NCBI GenBank assembly: GCA_016125005.1
Contig: WGMQ01000031.1
Coordinates: 1-40,154, forward strand
Direction of reading: 5' to 3'
DNA from: a bacterium
GTDB lineage: Bacteria > Sumerlaeota > Sumerlaeia > SLMS01
DNA: 40,154 bases
In this document: positions 13,763 to 22,396 of the stretch, in pieces
Position numbering within the stretch: the stretch's first letter is position 1
Layout of the letters: each line of letters opens with the position of its first letter
Position numbers and translations under genes: made by a program
The notes under the pieces: model-generated
Database searches by the model: none
What the model was told of the DNA's origin: nothing
Seen by the model: the letters and a program-made list of their open reading frames with translations, nothing else

Positions 13763-13770
13763 GCTAGATT
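13763..13770 (+). promoter_or_regulatory. GCTAGATT element 5, upstream of tail tube
   Basis: GCTAGATT followed by GGTCA lies 32 nt before the tail tube ATG and right after the inserted DUF6527-like gene. It differs from the other elements in the first base. Confidence 0.35.
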
Positions 13771-13802
13771 GGTCAAGCACCGTAAGGAGGTGATTGGCGA
13801 TC

Positions 13803-14279
13803 ATGGCGATTCAGCAGGTGGCGCGGGCGAAGAGTTTGGCGTGGACGGCGGTTGCGGGGCAGACTCCGACGCCACCGACGAGCCCCTTGAGCAATGTTCA
13901 ATCGTACAGCACGAGCCGTGGCGGGGAGCTGGCGGAGTTCCTGCGGGGAACGAGCCGGGTGAACTCGCATTATCGCGGCACGGAAACGGGCTCGATCCAA
14001 GTGGAGACGGCGGACATCGCGACGTGGGCGGGCTTCGCCGTGGGACAGAAGTTCACCAACGTGATCCTGACGCTGGAGGGGGCGAAGGATTCCTCCGGGG
14101 CGAGCGTGGGGGATGACATCACGGTGACTCTCTCGGAGGCGGTTGTCTCGGAGGTGGGCGAGCTGGCCGCCGGGAACGAGAACAGTGCGCCGGTAGTGGC
14201 GAGCGTGACGTTCGTCCTTTCGAAGCACGCGGGCTCGACGAATGACCCGACGATGACCATCGCTGTTGCGGGGGCGTGA
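13803..14279 (+). CDS. Major tail (tube) protein
   Basis: A 158-residue product. The ATG at 13803 has AAGGAGGTGATT at 13784-13795, a complete anti-Shine-Dalgarno match, as expected for a structural protein made in large amounts. The sequence is beta-rich with few charges and has the small-protein style of tail tube subunits (YRGTETGSIQVETADIATWAGFAVG, VGDDITVTLSEAVVSEVGELAAG, APVVASVTFVLSK). It precedes two small helical genes and the tape measure, the standard order for a siphovirus tail. Tube subunits stack in rings around the tape measure protein. Confidence 0.7.
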   Translation: MAIQQVARAKSLAWTAVAGQTPTPPTSPLSNVQSYSTSRGGELAEFLRGTSRVNSHYRGTETGSIQVETADIATWAGFAVGQKFTNVILTLEGAKDSSGASVGDDITVTLSEAVVSEVGELAAGNENSAPVVASVTFVLSKHAGSTNDPTMTIAVAGA

Positions 14280-14281
14280 CG

Positions 14282-14566
14282 ATGAAGAAGCCCTGTTACC
14301 TGCGGAAGACGGAAGTGGTGTTGGCCGACGGCCAGGCGTATGCGTTTCGGGCGCTCCCCCTGACGCGGAAAACGATGCCGATCGTGCGGGCGTTGGTGGA
14401 TGACGCGACGCCGGACGGGGACAAGCTGGCGGCGCTGGTGGAGGCCATCGAGTTGTCGCTCTCCTATGACCACACCCCCGAGGCGGTGGAGGAGCTGATG
14501 GGGTCGGGGTTGGTGTCGCCGGGGAACAAGGAAGTGATGAACGCCCTTGTGGCAGGCTTGGCGTGA
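14282..14566 (+). CDS. Tail assembly chaperone-like protein 1
   Basis: A 94-residue product. The ATG at 14282 lies after GGGGGCG; a GTG at 14276 overlapping the tube stop is possible. It is helical, with the typical content of the first chaperone (G-like): 'AYAFRALPLTRKTMPIVRALVDD', 'LAALVEAIELSLSYDHTPEAVEELM'. Such proteins coat the tape measure during tail assembly. Position between tail tube and tape measure supports it. The next gene overlaps its 3' end in another frame. Confidence 0.65.
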   Translation: MKKPCYLRKTEVVLADGQAYAFRALPLTRKTMPIVRALVDDATPDGDKLAALVEAIELSLSYDHTPEAVEELMGSGLVSPGNKEVMNALVAGLA

Positions 14567-14879
14567 CGTGCTGGACGACGTGCTTTTCGTCCGGCTGCGG
14601 GCGCTTTGCTGCGCTGCCTGGGGGATTCCGCCGTGGGAGTTCGAGCGGGCCGCGGAGGAAGGTCTCGTGGCGGCAGAGGATGCCATCGAGGCGGTGTTGC
14701 TCCGGGCCTCGGGGCCTCTTGCTGGCGATGTGCCTGGCTATCTCTTTCGGGAGAAGGCGGCGGCACGGCGGCAAAAGGTGCAGGCGATGAAGGGGTTGGT
14801 GGCGGAGTTCCGCGCATCGCGCGACCCGGCGAGGCGGGCGGAACTGCGACGGATGATGGCGGAACTCAATTCGCCCTGA
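14547..14879 (+). CDS. Tail assembly chaperone-like protein 2
   Basis: A 110-residue helical protein overlapping the previous gene by 20 nt in the +1 (equivalent to -2) frame. Starts could be TTG 14547 or GTG 14568, the latter one base after the upstream TGA. In many phages the second chaperone is made by ribosomal frameshifting. Here the frame has stops at 14535 and 14538, so any shift would have to occur within 14541-14563, where I see no slippery run. Translational coupling seems more likely. Content such as AAWGIPPWEFERAAEEG resembles second chaperone domains (pattern 'gw.p..f...t..el'). Confidence 0.6.
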   Translation: MWQAWRDVLDDVLFVRLRALCCAAWGIPPWEFERAAEEGLVAAEDAIEAVLLRASGPLAGDVPGYLFREKAAARRQKVQAMKGLVAEFRASRDPARRAELRRMMAELNSP

Positions 14880-14894
14880 TGGTGGAGCGGCGCG

Positions 14895-16328
14895 GTGGCA
14901 CTGGTCGGGCTACAAATCAACCTGGATGGGTGGCGCAAGGGCGTCCGCGAGGCGGGCGCCATCGTCAAATCCGGGCTTAACGCGCGGGTGCTGAGTCCGT
15001 TCGGGAAGGCCGTGGACCGGACCATCGCGAAGCTGAAGGGGGGCGTTCGCGGAGCGGCGAACTTCATCAAGGGGGCGCTGACGAGCGCCTTCGTTCCGTT
15101 GTTTGCGCTTCTTGCCGTGGGGGCGATCTTCGAGACGATCAAGCGCGTGGTGGCGGGGTCGCTGGCGGCGTTCCGCGAGTACTCCGACAGCGTGACGATG
15201 CTGAAGGCTTCGCTTTCGACGCTGGGTGACCGCGTGAACGTGGACAAGGCGACGGCCCAGGTGAAGGAGCTGGGGAGCCAGTTGCGCCTGGCGCTGGGGA
15301 TCACGGGGGCGGAGACGAACCGCACGTTCGCGACCTTCGTGACGCGCGGGTTCGATGTGGGGCAGGCGCGGCAGTTGACGATCCTGGCGGCGAACTATGC
15401 GAAGAAGAGCGGGAAGCCCATCGCCGATGTGACGAAGATGATCGCGGACGCGGCGAACGGCGGCGTCGACGCGATGAAGGAACTTGGGGTGCAGATCACC
15501 GCGACGGGCAATCGCGTGAAGGATGGCGAGGCCGCGGTGTTGGCGCTGAAGGGGGCGTATGGCGACATCGGCGGGGAGCTGGCGAATCCGAGCGAGCGGC
15601 TGGCGGCGGCCTGGAACGAGCTGGCGGTGTCGCTGGGCGAGAAGATCAGCCCGCTGGTTGAGCCGCTGATTCAGGGTTTCAGCGACTTCGTGACGGGCCT
15701 TTCGCAGACGGAGGAGGGACAGGCGGCCCTTCAGGGGATTGCCGACACGCTGAAGTGGATCCTTGAGGAGGGGATGAAGCTGATCCGCTTCGTGGTGAAC
15801 TTCACCGAGGTGGTGAAGGGGACCGGGCAGGTGATTTGGGATTATCTGAACCAGTTGTTCAACCAGATCGTGGCGGCGCTCTTCGATAAGCTGCGGGAGC
15901 TGCCCGGCGGCGATTTCCTGCTGGAGAAAATGGGCTTCGATCCGGAGTCGGCTTCGCAGGCGTTCCGCGATGGAGCCGCGGCGGCGCAGGAGAGTTTGAA
16001 AGAATCGACGAAGGGGTTGCTGGATTCGCAGCGGGCTCTCGTGACGGGGGGAAGCGGTTCGCTGCTCTCCGGTGTTGAGTCGATCATGGAGGCAGGAAAG
16101 ACGGCGCGCGAGGAAGCGGCAAAGTCGTTGGCGGCGGAGATGGCCGCGACGCGGAGCGAGACCTTTGCCGGCAACCCGGCGCGCGAGGCGGAACGGCAAA
16201 AGGCCAAGGCGGCGCTGGAAAGCCGCGTGAAGGCGTATTCTCCCGCGGAGGGCGGGCAGCAGGTTCGTGTTGGGGTGCAGGTGGTGAGTTCGCGCCCTGA
16301 TCGGTACCGGAAGGCGAGGATGGCGTGA
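14895..16328 (+). CDS. Tape measure protein
   Basis: A 477-residue product starting at GTG 14895. It has long helices throughout, a hydrophobic region near 52-85 (ALTSAFVPLFALLAVGAIFETIKRVVAGSL), the block 'SQTEEGQAALQGIADTLKWIL' and the tail 'TRSETFAGNPAREAERQK'. The segment 'FVTRGFDVGQARQLTILAANYAKKSGKPIADVTKMIADAANGGVDAMKELGV' is typical of tape measure proteins. The protein sets tail length and helps DNA passage. At this length the tail would be short for a siphovirus. It follows the two chaperone genes and precedes the tail tip genes. Confidence 0.85.
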   Translation: MALVGLQINLDGWRKGVREAGAIVKSGLNARVLSPFGKAVDRTIAKLKGGVRGAANFIKGALTSAFVPLFALLAVGAIFETIKRVVAGSLAAFREYSDSVTMLKASLSTLGDRVNVDKATAQVKELGSQLRLALGITGAETNRTFATFVTRGFDVGQARQLTILAANYAKKSGKPIADVTKMIADAANGGVDAMKELGVQITATGNRVKDGEAAVLALKGAYGDIGGELANPSERLAAAWNELAVSLGEKISPLVEPLIQGFSDFVTGLSQTEEGQAALQGIADTLKWILEEGMKLIRFVVNFTEVVKGTGQVIWDYLNQLFNQIVAALFDKLRELPGGDFLLEKMGFDPESASQAFRDGAAAAQESLKESTKGLLDSQRALVTGGSGSLLSGVESIMEAGKTAREEAAKSLAAEMAATRSETFAGNPAREAERQKAKAALESRVKAYSPAEGGQQVRVGVQVVSSRPDRYRKARMA

Positions 16329-16711
16329 TGGCTGAGCAGATCACGTTTCGCGGTTCGGTGCTGTGGGACGATGCCACGAATGGCGCGGGGTGGGACTTCC
16401 GGCCCGGGATGGTGACGGAAGAGGCGACCGAGGCGAAGGCGCCGCTCGGGGTGGGCTTCTGGGTGAAGCCCGCGGGGTCGACCCCGGCCACACACACGCT
16501 GGAGCTGGCGTGGCGCACCACGGACAAAAGCGCGCTGGCGTTGTCGATCCGGAGCCTGGCGACGGTGTCGCTTGGCGCGCTGGTGGTGCCCGGTTGGGGG
16601 AGCTTCGGCAACTGCCGTCTCTCGGCGGTTTCGGAGTTCGAGAGCTTCAAGAGCGACGCGGCCACGGGCTACATCGTGCGGGCGACGCTGACGTTCACAG
16701 AGTATCCCTGA
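16328..16711 (+). CDS. Distal tail region protein, unknown
   Basis: A 127-residue product whose ATG overlaps the tape measure stop (TGATG). It is beta-rich (ITFRGSVLWDD, THTLELAWRTTDKSALALSIRSLATVSLGALVVPGWG, GYIVRATLTFTEYP). Position after the tape measure suggests a tail tip or completion protein. No family was recognised. Confidence 0.5.
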   Translation: MAEQITFRGSVLWDDATNGAGWDFRPGMVTEEATEAKAPLGVGFWVKPAGSTPATHTLELAWRTTDKSALALSIRSLATVSLGALVVPGWGSFGNCRLSAVSEFESFKSDAATGYIVRATLTFTEYP

Positions 16712-16721
16712 GGAGGCGGCG

Positions 16722-18104
16722 GTGTTCCCCTACAATAACCGAATCGCGGACTATACGGCGGCCTTTCCCGGGGCTGTCTATACGCCGTTGGAAATGAAGA
16801 ACGAGAACACCGACGGCGAGCTGCTGAGCGAGTCGGGGATGGTGCCCGCGGCAGCGGACTTCGAGGGACGGCGTCGGCTGAACCTGAACCAGGTGCCGGT
16901 CGAGCAGCTAGGGATGTCGGTGACGGTGGATGGATCGCCGCGCCAGATCGTTCCCCATGGAGAGGCCCCCGCAGAGGGGCAGGTCGCGGTTTCGATGGTG
17001 ACCGGGGTTCTCGATTTCCACGCGAGCGATGCGGGGTTGGCCGTGGCGGTGGACTATCGCGGCAAGGGAACGCCCGTCATGGCGTTTGCCTTCCATCAGG
17101 TGGGGAAGGAACTGGCGGCCACGCAAACGAAGTTGCTCTCCGTCGAGAACGAAATGGACGAGCTGGCGGAGGACGTGGGGGCGCTGGAGGATGAGGTGGC
17201 GATCAAGCAGGACGGGGACCCGCTGCTGACGGCCATTGCGGCACTGACCACGGCGGCAGACCAACTTGTCTATACAACGGGATCGGACGCGGTGGCGCTC
17301 ACGGCGCTGACGGCGTTCGCGCGTGGGTTGCTGGCGGCCACGGATGCAGCGGCGGCGCGGAGCACCATTGGCGCTTTGGGCGGGGGGCTCGGCGTGACGG
17401 ACAAGGCGCTGCTTCGGGCCGATGGGACGGGCGGGGCTACGGCCCAGGGATCGACCGTGACGGTGACGGACGGCGGTGGACTCAGGACCGGCTACGGATC
17501 CACCACGGCGCCCGCGTGGAGCTTCGGCGGTGAGACCAACAAGGGGTTCTATTCCCCGAGCGGCGGCTCGCTGGGCTTTGTGGCTGGCAGCACCGAATAC
17601 TTCCGCTTCGAGGGTGGTTCCTCGTTCGGCCCCATCGGCGCGTCTCGCGATCTTGGCGGGACAAGCATGACCACGGGGGTGCGGCGGTGGGGTACGGTCT
17701 ATGCAGTCGCCGGGGACTTCTCCGGCGCGCTGAGCTGCGTCGGCGGCCTTCTTTCGGGCATTCGGCAAACGGCCAATCAAATCACGGTGATCGACGACAA
17801 CCGGACCCTGCTCAGTTCCGAGGCGGGGAGCGTGGTGGTTGTCCATTCAATCGACGAGGACTGCTACATCGCGCTGCCGCCTACGCCGACGACGTGCTCG
17901 CCGTTCGAGGTGATCGTGGGGACCAAGGATAACGGGGTCCGCGTCGAGTTCAGCGGCCTGACCGTGATCGACTACGCGGGGGGTGTGCTTTCGGGCGCTC
18001 CCTTCGCGGACGCCGATGACGTGGGGGCGGTGCTCATCGTCCGCGCGATCTCCACCAACACCGTGGTTGTCTTGGTCAACCGCGGCTTCCACTACACGCC
18101 ATAA
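16722..18104 (+). CDS. Tail fibre-like protein
   Basis: A 460-residue product starting at GTG 16722 after GAGGAGGCG. Residues about 165-225 contain the classic fibre repeat style 'DPLLTAIAALTTAADQLVYTTGS' and 'ARGLLAATDAAAARSTIGA'. A beta-repeat region follows (LLRADGTGGATAQGSTVTVT, GETNKGFYSPSGGSLGF). The C-terminal 120 residues are a beta-rich head domain that probably contacts the receptor or a tail surface. The N terminus (MFPYNNRIADYTAAFPGAVYTPLEM) would attach to the tail. No chaperone for fibre assembly is visible nearby. Confidence 0.75.
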   Translation: MFPYNNRIADYTAAFPGAVYTPLEMKNENTDGELLSESGMVPAAADFEGRRRLNLNQVPVEQLGMSVTVDGSPRQIVPHGEAPAEGQVAVSMVTGVLDFHASDAGLAVAVDYRGKGTPVMAFAFHQVGKELAATQTKLLSVENEMDELAEDVGALEDEVAIKQDGDPLLTAIAALTTAADQLVYTTGSDAVALTALTAFARGLLAATDAAAARSTIGALGGGLGVTDKALLRADGTGGATAQGSTVTVTDGGGLRTGYGSTTAPAWSFGGETNKGFYSPSGGSLGFVAGSTEYFRFEGGSSFGPIGASRDLGGTSMTTGVRRWGTVYAVAGDFSGALSCVGGLLSGIRQTANQITVIDDNRTLLSSEAGSVVVVHSIDEDCYIALPPTPTTCSPFEVIVGTKDNGVRVEFSGLTVIDYAGGVLSGAPFADADDVGAVLIVRAISTNTVVVLVNRGFHYTP

Positions 18105-18116
18105 GGAGGACGCCCG

Positions 18117-18440
18117 ATGTCGGCGCCGATCTACAACGAAGCAGACTACAAGGCCGCGGGGATGGCGGGGCGCGAGGCCCTGGCCGTGCTGGCCTCGACC
18201 CAGCGGACGATCCGCGAGGTGGAGCTGGTGATCCGCGAGCTGCTGGAGCGAAACGCCAACGTCATCATTGCGAGCGGTGACCAGCAGGCGGACAGCGAGG
18301 CGGCGCTGCCGCTGCTGGCCGAGCTGCGGGACTCGCGCCTGCCCGCCCTGGACGCCCGCATCGCCGAGCTGGTGGCGGCGCGGACGGCGCTGGTGCCCGT
18401 GCTGGATGATCTCATCGGAGAGTGGGAGCCCGAGGCGTGA
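18117..18440 (+). CDS. Small coiled-coil phage protein
   Basis: A 107-residue, almost entirely helical protein beginning at ATG 18117 after AAGGAGGACG. Heptad-like patterns run through LASTQRTIREVELVIRELLERN and LAELRDSRLPALDARIAELVAARTALVPVLDDLIGEW. No family was recognised. It follows the fibre gene, overlaps the next gene, and may be a tail accessory or fibre-assembly protein. Confidence 0.5.
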   Translation: MSAPIYNEADYKAAGMAGREALAVLASTQRTIREVELVIRELLERNANVIIASGDQQADSEAALPLLAELRDSRLPALDARIAELVAARTALVPVLDDLIGEWEPEA

Positions 18441-18739
18441 CTAAGCTATCCTTGGTTGGTGCATTGACGATCCTCGCGCAGGGCTCGACGGCGGTTCCAC
18501 TGCCGGACCTCGCAGCCATCGGTGCCTCGGCGGCCTCCGTGGGCTCGGTCGGTCTGCTGCTCTGGTTGCTCATGCAAGAGCGGGCGGAGCGGGAGCGGCG
18601 CCAGGCGGAGGCCGCGGCAGAGCGCGAACGGCTTCGGGGCGAGTTCCTCGCTGAACTGCGGGAGCAACGGGCGGCGATTGGCCCGCTGACTCAGCAGATC
18701 GCGGCGCTTGTGGTGGAGCTGCGGGAGCGCGACCGATGA
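18437..18739 (+). CDS. TM plus coiled-coil protein (holin- or spanin-like)
   Basis: A 100-residue product starting at GTG 18437, overlapping the previous stop (GTGA). Residues about 30-48 are one membrane helix (SVGSVGLLLWLLM), directly followed by a long charged coiled coil (QERAERERRQAEAAAERER to the C terminus). One TM plus a coiled coil is the design of inner-membrane spanins, and also of some small phage membrane proteins encoded after fibres. No endolysin is adjacent, so the lysis role is uncertain. The stop overlaps the next start (ATGA). Confidence 0.55.
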   Translation: MTKLSLVGALTILAQGSTAVPLPDLAAIGASAASVGSVGLLLWLLMQERAERERRQAEAAAERERLRGEFLAELREQRAAIGPLTQQIAALVVELRERDR

Positions 18740-20211
18740 TCGCGGGAGGCTCCATGTCGGGCGGCGGCGCGCTGGATGGCGTCGTTGTGGATCTTGTCGC
18801 ACGTCCGATGGTGGTGGGCGTGGACGTGGCGTTTCGCCACGATGGGGTGGGGCCGGATTCCAACCATGTGATCGCCGTTGCGGTGGACGGGGAACTGTAC
18901 GCGGTTCTTCCGTCCGCATCGGGGGCGGTGCAGTCGCTTCAGCTTCCGAGCACCATCGGCGATGGCGGACACCGGGTGGAGGCCCTTCCGCTGAGGGGCG
19001 AGTCGCGGCGGGTGCCGGACATGCACGGCGTTGCCTATGGGCGGCGGGCGTTCCTGCGCTGGCCGCCGTCGGCCTCGGCGGACCTGGACGCCTATCTCAT
19101 CTTCGCGAACGGGGGCAGCGGGGCGGTCGGGTATGCGGAGCCCATTGCCGTGGTGGATCGGGTGGACGTTCGGCGGGATTGGTTTCAGGCGGGGAGCGGC
19201 ACGGGCGACGGGCGGTTGACCGTTGGGGGAAACTGGTCGGGCGGAAGAGTCAATGCAGCGTTCACCGTCGAGACGGCGGACGGGACTTTTCGCCACAACG
19301 TCGGGGGAGCCTGGTCGAGCTGGGAGGCGATCAGTCAGGGCGTTCCCACGCTGCTGGATTTCGGCGTGGTGGCGATCTTCGAGGACGCGGCGGCGAGCTA
19401 TGGGGCGAAGAGCTTTGTGGTTCGCGTGGGACCGGACGTGGAGTGGAACTCTCCCGAGCTTGCGGAGGGCGCCTGGCTGTTCTCCGTGAAGGGACGGGAT
19501 GCAGCGGGGAACACGTCGGCAGCGCTGACGGAACTGGCAGTTCCGATCATTCACAGGCCGGACCCGGTGCGGGGGCTTGAGGTTGTCTTCGATCCGGCGG
19601 CCACGGAATCGGTGGAGCTGAGCTGGACCCTCCCCGCCGATGATGACCTGGCGGCAATCGAGGTTTACTCGAACTTTTCCAACACCTTCGGGCGCCTCGG
19701 GGGCCGCATCATCGAGGACGCCCCTTGGGTGACGCTCGGGGCCGCATCGAGCGGTTACGCCTTCGTGCCGCCGGTGGACGGTGTTTGGCGGTTCCTCGTG
19801 CGCACGCGCGACGAGGCAGGACGGGTCTCGGACAGCATCGAATGGGTGGAGATCGACACGGCGGGATTGCCCTCGGGTGTGCGGCTCAACGTGCCCGAGC
19901 AGGTGATTGTCACCCCGGCGGCGGCTGGTTCCTTCGTGGTGTCCTGGCGCTATCGCTTTGCGGGCGGCGAGGATGTGGAGCACTTCGAGGTTCGCGTGTA
20001 CGGCGGCGCTCTGGTGGGCACGGTGGAGGCCGGGGGCGGCGCCCTGGGATCGTACTCGCTGATCGCGGCTGGCCCCTATGCGGTGCCCACCTCGTTCGTT
20101 GTGGCGGCCATGACGGCCTCGGGCGAGCAGGTGCTCTCCCTCGTGGTGGAGGGGGCGCCGGACTCGGTGCCTCCTGCGATGAGTGAACCGCTGGAGGGGG
20201 TCGCGAACTGA
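18736..20211 (+). CDS. Large tail protein with FnIII-like modules
   Basis: A 491-residue product. ATG 18736 overlaps the upstream stop; ATG 18754 has the better site (GGGAGG) and may be the true start. The sequence is beta-rich with repeated Ig/FnIII-like modules: 'LAEGAWLFSVKGRDAAGNTS', 'VWRFLVRTRDEAGRVSDSIEW' and 'VSWRYRFAGGEDVEHFEVRVYG' share the 'w.f.vr..d..Gn.S' pattern of such domains. It is probably a tail surface or tip protein that binds host carbohydrate. It is one of a run of large structural genes joined by 1-4 bp overlaps. Confidence 0.6.
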   Translation: MIAGGSMSGGGALDGVVVDLVARPMVVGVDVAFRHDGVGPDSNHVIAVAVDGELYAVLPSASGAVQSLQLPSTIGDGGHRVEALPLRGESRRVPDMHGVAYGRRAFLRWPPSASADLDAYLIFANGGSGAVGYAEPIAVVDRVDVRRDWFQAGSGTGDGRLTVGGNWSGGRVNAAFTVETADGTFRHNVGGAWSSWEAISQGVPTLLDFGVVAIFEDAAASYGAKSFVVRVGPDVEWNSPELAEGAWLFSVKGRDAAGNTSAALTELAVPIIHRPDPVRGLEVVFDPAATESVELSWTLPADDDLAAIEVYSNFSNTFGRLGGRIIEDAPWVTLGAASSGYAFVPPVDGVWRFLVRTRDEAGRVSDSIEWVEIDTAGLPSGVRLNVPEQVIVTPAAAGSFVVSWRYRFAGGEDVEHFEVRVYGGALVGTVEAGGGALGSYSLIAAGPYAVPTSFVVAAMTASGEQVLSLVVEGAPDSVPPAMSEPLEGVAN

Positions 20212-22040
20212 TGGGTAGCTTCGTGATGGCTTCCTCGATGGTGCTGCCGCGGCTTCGCCAATGGGTGTGGCTCGATGGAGGGCTGCGCTCCGATGCCTAC
20301 TGCATGGCGGTCTCCTTCTCTCACGGCTCCGCGGGTTCGACGGCGAGCCTGGAGATTCCCGCGATGGATTGGGACGGCGGGAAGTGGAGCCTTCGAGGGG
20401 TGCAGGTGCGGGTGGACGTCGGCTATGATGACGGGACCGCGTCGACCGTCTTCCTTGGCTACCTGACAACGGTCGAGGGGGGTGTGAGTGGGAACGTGGT
20501 GAACGCGTCCGCGGTGTCGATCCTGGGGCTCGCCGACACCGTCTATCTCGGGCAGGGCGACGCGGCCAACGACATGGTTGTGGAGTACCCCGCGCGGGCT
20601 CTCTATCGCGGCGTGATGCGTGAGACGGGTTGGACGGTCGCCAGCGTCCTGCGGGACATCTTCAGTGGGAACCCGCGGACATGGAAGGGGGGCGGCGGAC
20701 GGTTGCCGGGTGGCTGGCGGTCTCGGCTTAAGCTGGGGTCGGTGGGAGTGCTCGGGAGCACCTACAATACGGTGCCCCTTGGTGACATGGTCTTCCGCCA
20801 GGCGACGCTTCGGGATGCGCTGGATCAACTGGTCGGGCTGGTGGGGACGATCAGCTTCCGGGAGCGCTTCGAGGGCTTCACCACGGTGCTGGAATTCTTC
20901 GAGCTGGCCGATCCGGCGGCGCCACTGAAGACCGTGGTTGTGGCGCGGCACGGCGAGGCAGCGCGGGAATCCAACGTGCTCGACATTTCGCACGAGGAAG
21001 GGGCGGATGCGGTTCGCACGCGGGTGATTGCCCTCGGGGATCGGCGCCGCTTCACGGTCTCTGTCACCACGGAACACGGCACGGCACCGCTTGAGAAGGA
21101 CTGGGCCGCGTCGCTGGAGGCCGAGGTGCTTGCGGCTCCTGAGTTCATCGAGCAGCAGCTTGGGAAGAACGAGGTGCCCGAGGAATGGAAGCGCCTGCGG
21201 CGGCGAGTGTTCCGGCGGTTCCGGCTACCGGACTGTCTCCGTCGCGTGATGATCGAGGACAAGCTGGCGGTCGAGCTGTCGGACGGTTCCCGTCCCACTG
21301 TGCAGGTCTGGATGTGGGGCCGCACGGCGCCCGTCGAGGTCACAGAGGGGAGCGGCACCTGGACGTCGGAACCGGCGCTGACGCCAACCCTTGTCGAGGG
21401 CGTGGAGCTGCACCTGGCGGAAGGGTACTTCGTGCTGAACCGTCCAGCGATCTCCTTCGTTTCCGCCAGCATCGACGGATCGGGGAACATCGTCGATGTC
21501 TATACACCCGCCGTCGTTGGCATCACGCTGAGCCTGGCGGGCGCGCGCCTGATTCACGACACCGGGGTTCGGCAGAACGGGCTCAGCTTTCAAGGCATCG
21601 ATGGTGACGGGCTGGTGGAGGCCATCACGAACGAATCGTTCGGCTTCCGGCAGTTCTCGAATGTGGGCTTTCCCGTCGCCGATGGCGACGGCGGGGAACA
21701 CGTCTTCAGCCAAACGATGGTTCTGCTCGGGAGCGAGTGGACACTCTTCGATGGGGCGATCATCACGCAGGATGACGGCAGTGTCCTGCGAACCTTCGCA
21801 CAAGCAGCGCTGCGCGAGCGGAACACCGTCCGCACGACCTACACGGTGACCACGCCTTATTGGACGAGCGCCTATCGCCTCGGGGACCGCATTCAGGTGG
21901 TCGGGCAGAACGACCACGTCTTCGGAACCCACCAAGTGCTCTCGCTGGCCTACAACCTGACGAATGACCACGCGACAACGCTTTCGACGGACTCCAGCGT
22001 TCCGTTGATCGCCAACCAGATTCTGGAGGGGGGATCATGA
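20211..22040 (+). CDS. Tail hub/baseplate-like protein
   Basis: A 609-residue product whose start is one base from the end of the preceding gene. The N-terminal half resembles baseplate hub proteins by arrangement: an initial beta domain, a segment with VVNASAVSILGLADTVYLGQ, then 'YRGVMRETGWTVASVLRDIFSGNPRTW' and 'LRDALDQLVGLVGTISFRE', the kind of helix-plus-strand pattern found where hub proteins open disordered-lectin-like pockets. The C-terminal part is beta-rich and ends 'HQVLSLAYNLTNDHATTLSTDS', typical of late-control/hub families. The following OB-fold-like gene fits a hub-spike pair. Confidence 0.55.
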   Translation: MGSFVMASSMVLPRLRQWVWLDGGLRSDAYCMAVSFSHGSAGSTASLEIPAMDWDGGKWSLRGVQVRVDVGYDDGTASTVFLGYLTTVEGGVSGNVVNASAVSILGLADTVYLGQGDAANDMVVEYPARALYRGVMRETGWTVASVLRDIFSGNPRTWKGGGGRLPGGWRSRLKLGSVGVLGSTYNTVPLGDMVFRQATLRDALDQLVGLVGTISFRERFEGFTTVLEFFELADPAAPLKTVVVARHGEAARESNVLDISHEEGADAVRTRVIALGDRRRFTVSVTTEHGTAPLEKDWAASLEAEVLAAPEFIEQQLGKNEVPEEWKRLRRRVFRRFRLPDCLRRVMIEDKLAVELSDGSRPTVQVWMWGRTAPVEVTEGSGTWTSEPALTPTLVEGVELHLAEGYFVLNRPAISFVSASIDGSGNIVDVYTPAVVGITLSLAGARLIHDTGVRQNGLSFQGIDGDGLVEAITNESFGFRQFSNVGFPVADGDGGEHVFSQTMVLLGSEWTLFDGAIITQDDGSVLRTFAQAALRERNTVRTTYTVTTPYWTSAYRLGDRIQVVGQNDHVFGTHQVLSLAYNLTNDHATTLSTDSSVPLIANQILEGGS

Positions 22041-22393
22041 GCAGCGGACAGGAGCAGGCCATCGAAGGCGCCCGCGAGCGGGCTCGGATCGCGACCGAAG
22101 GGGCGCGGGGTTTGGCGACGCCTTCCCCCGCAACGACAGTGCTACGGCTGGGGGTTATCGCCGCGGTGCTGGAAAGCTCGTACCGGGTGGACCTTATCGG
22201 CTCCAGCGGCACCACCTTGGAGACCCTAACCGGGGTGCGTGCCTGGGGCGACAGTGCCTTTCTCGTTGGGGATCGTGTGACCATCGCCTGGGTGGGAGAG
22301 CGACCCCTCCCGTGGATCATCGGAGGTGCAGGCGCTGGCGGTGGATCGGGCGCGCCGATGGTGACCGCGTGCCTGCTCGCCAACGGGGAGTGA
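22037..22393 (+). CDS. OB-fold-like small tail tip protein
   Basis: A 118-residue product; ATG overlaps the upstream stop (ATGA). Residues about 38-95 read as a five-strand OB-like fold (VIAAVLESSYRVDLIG, VRAWGDSAFLVGDRVTIAWV, PLPWIIGG), with 'VGDRVTI..' matching the gpV/gp5-type 'GD.V.v....' pattern. Such proteins form the central spike base. The C-terminal tail is Gly-rich. Confidence 0.5.
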   Translation: MSSGQEQAIEGARERARIATEGARGLATPSPATTVLRLGVIAAVLESSYRVDLIGSSGTTLETLTGVRAWGDSAFLVGDRVTIAWVGERPLPWIIGGAGAGGGSGAPMVTACLLANGE

Positions 22394-22396
22394 CGC

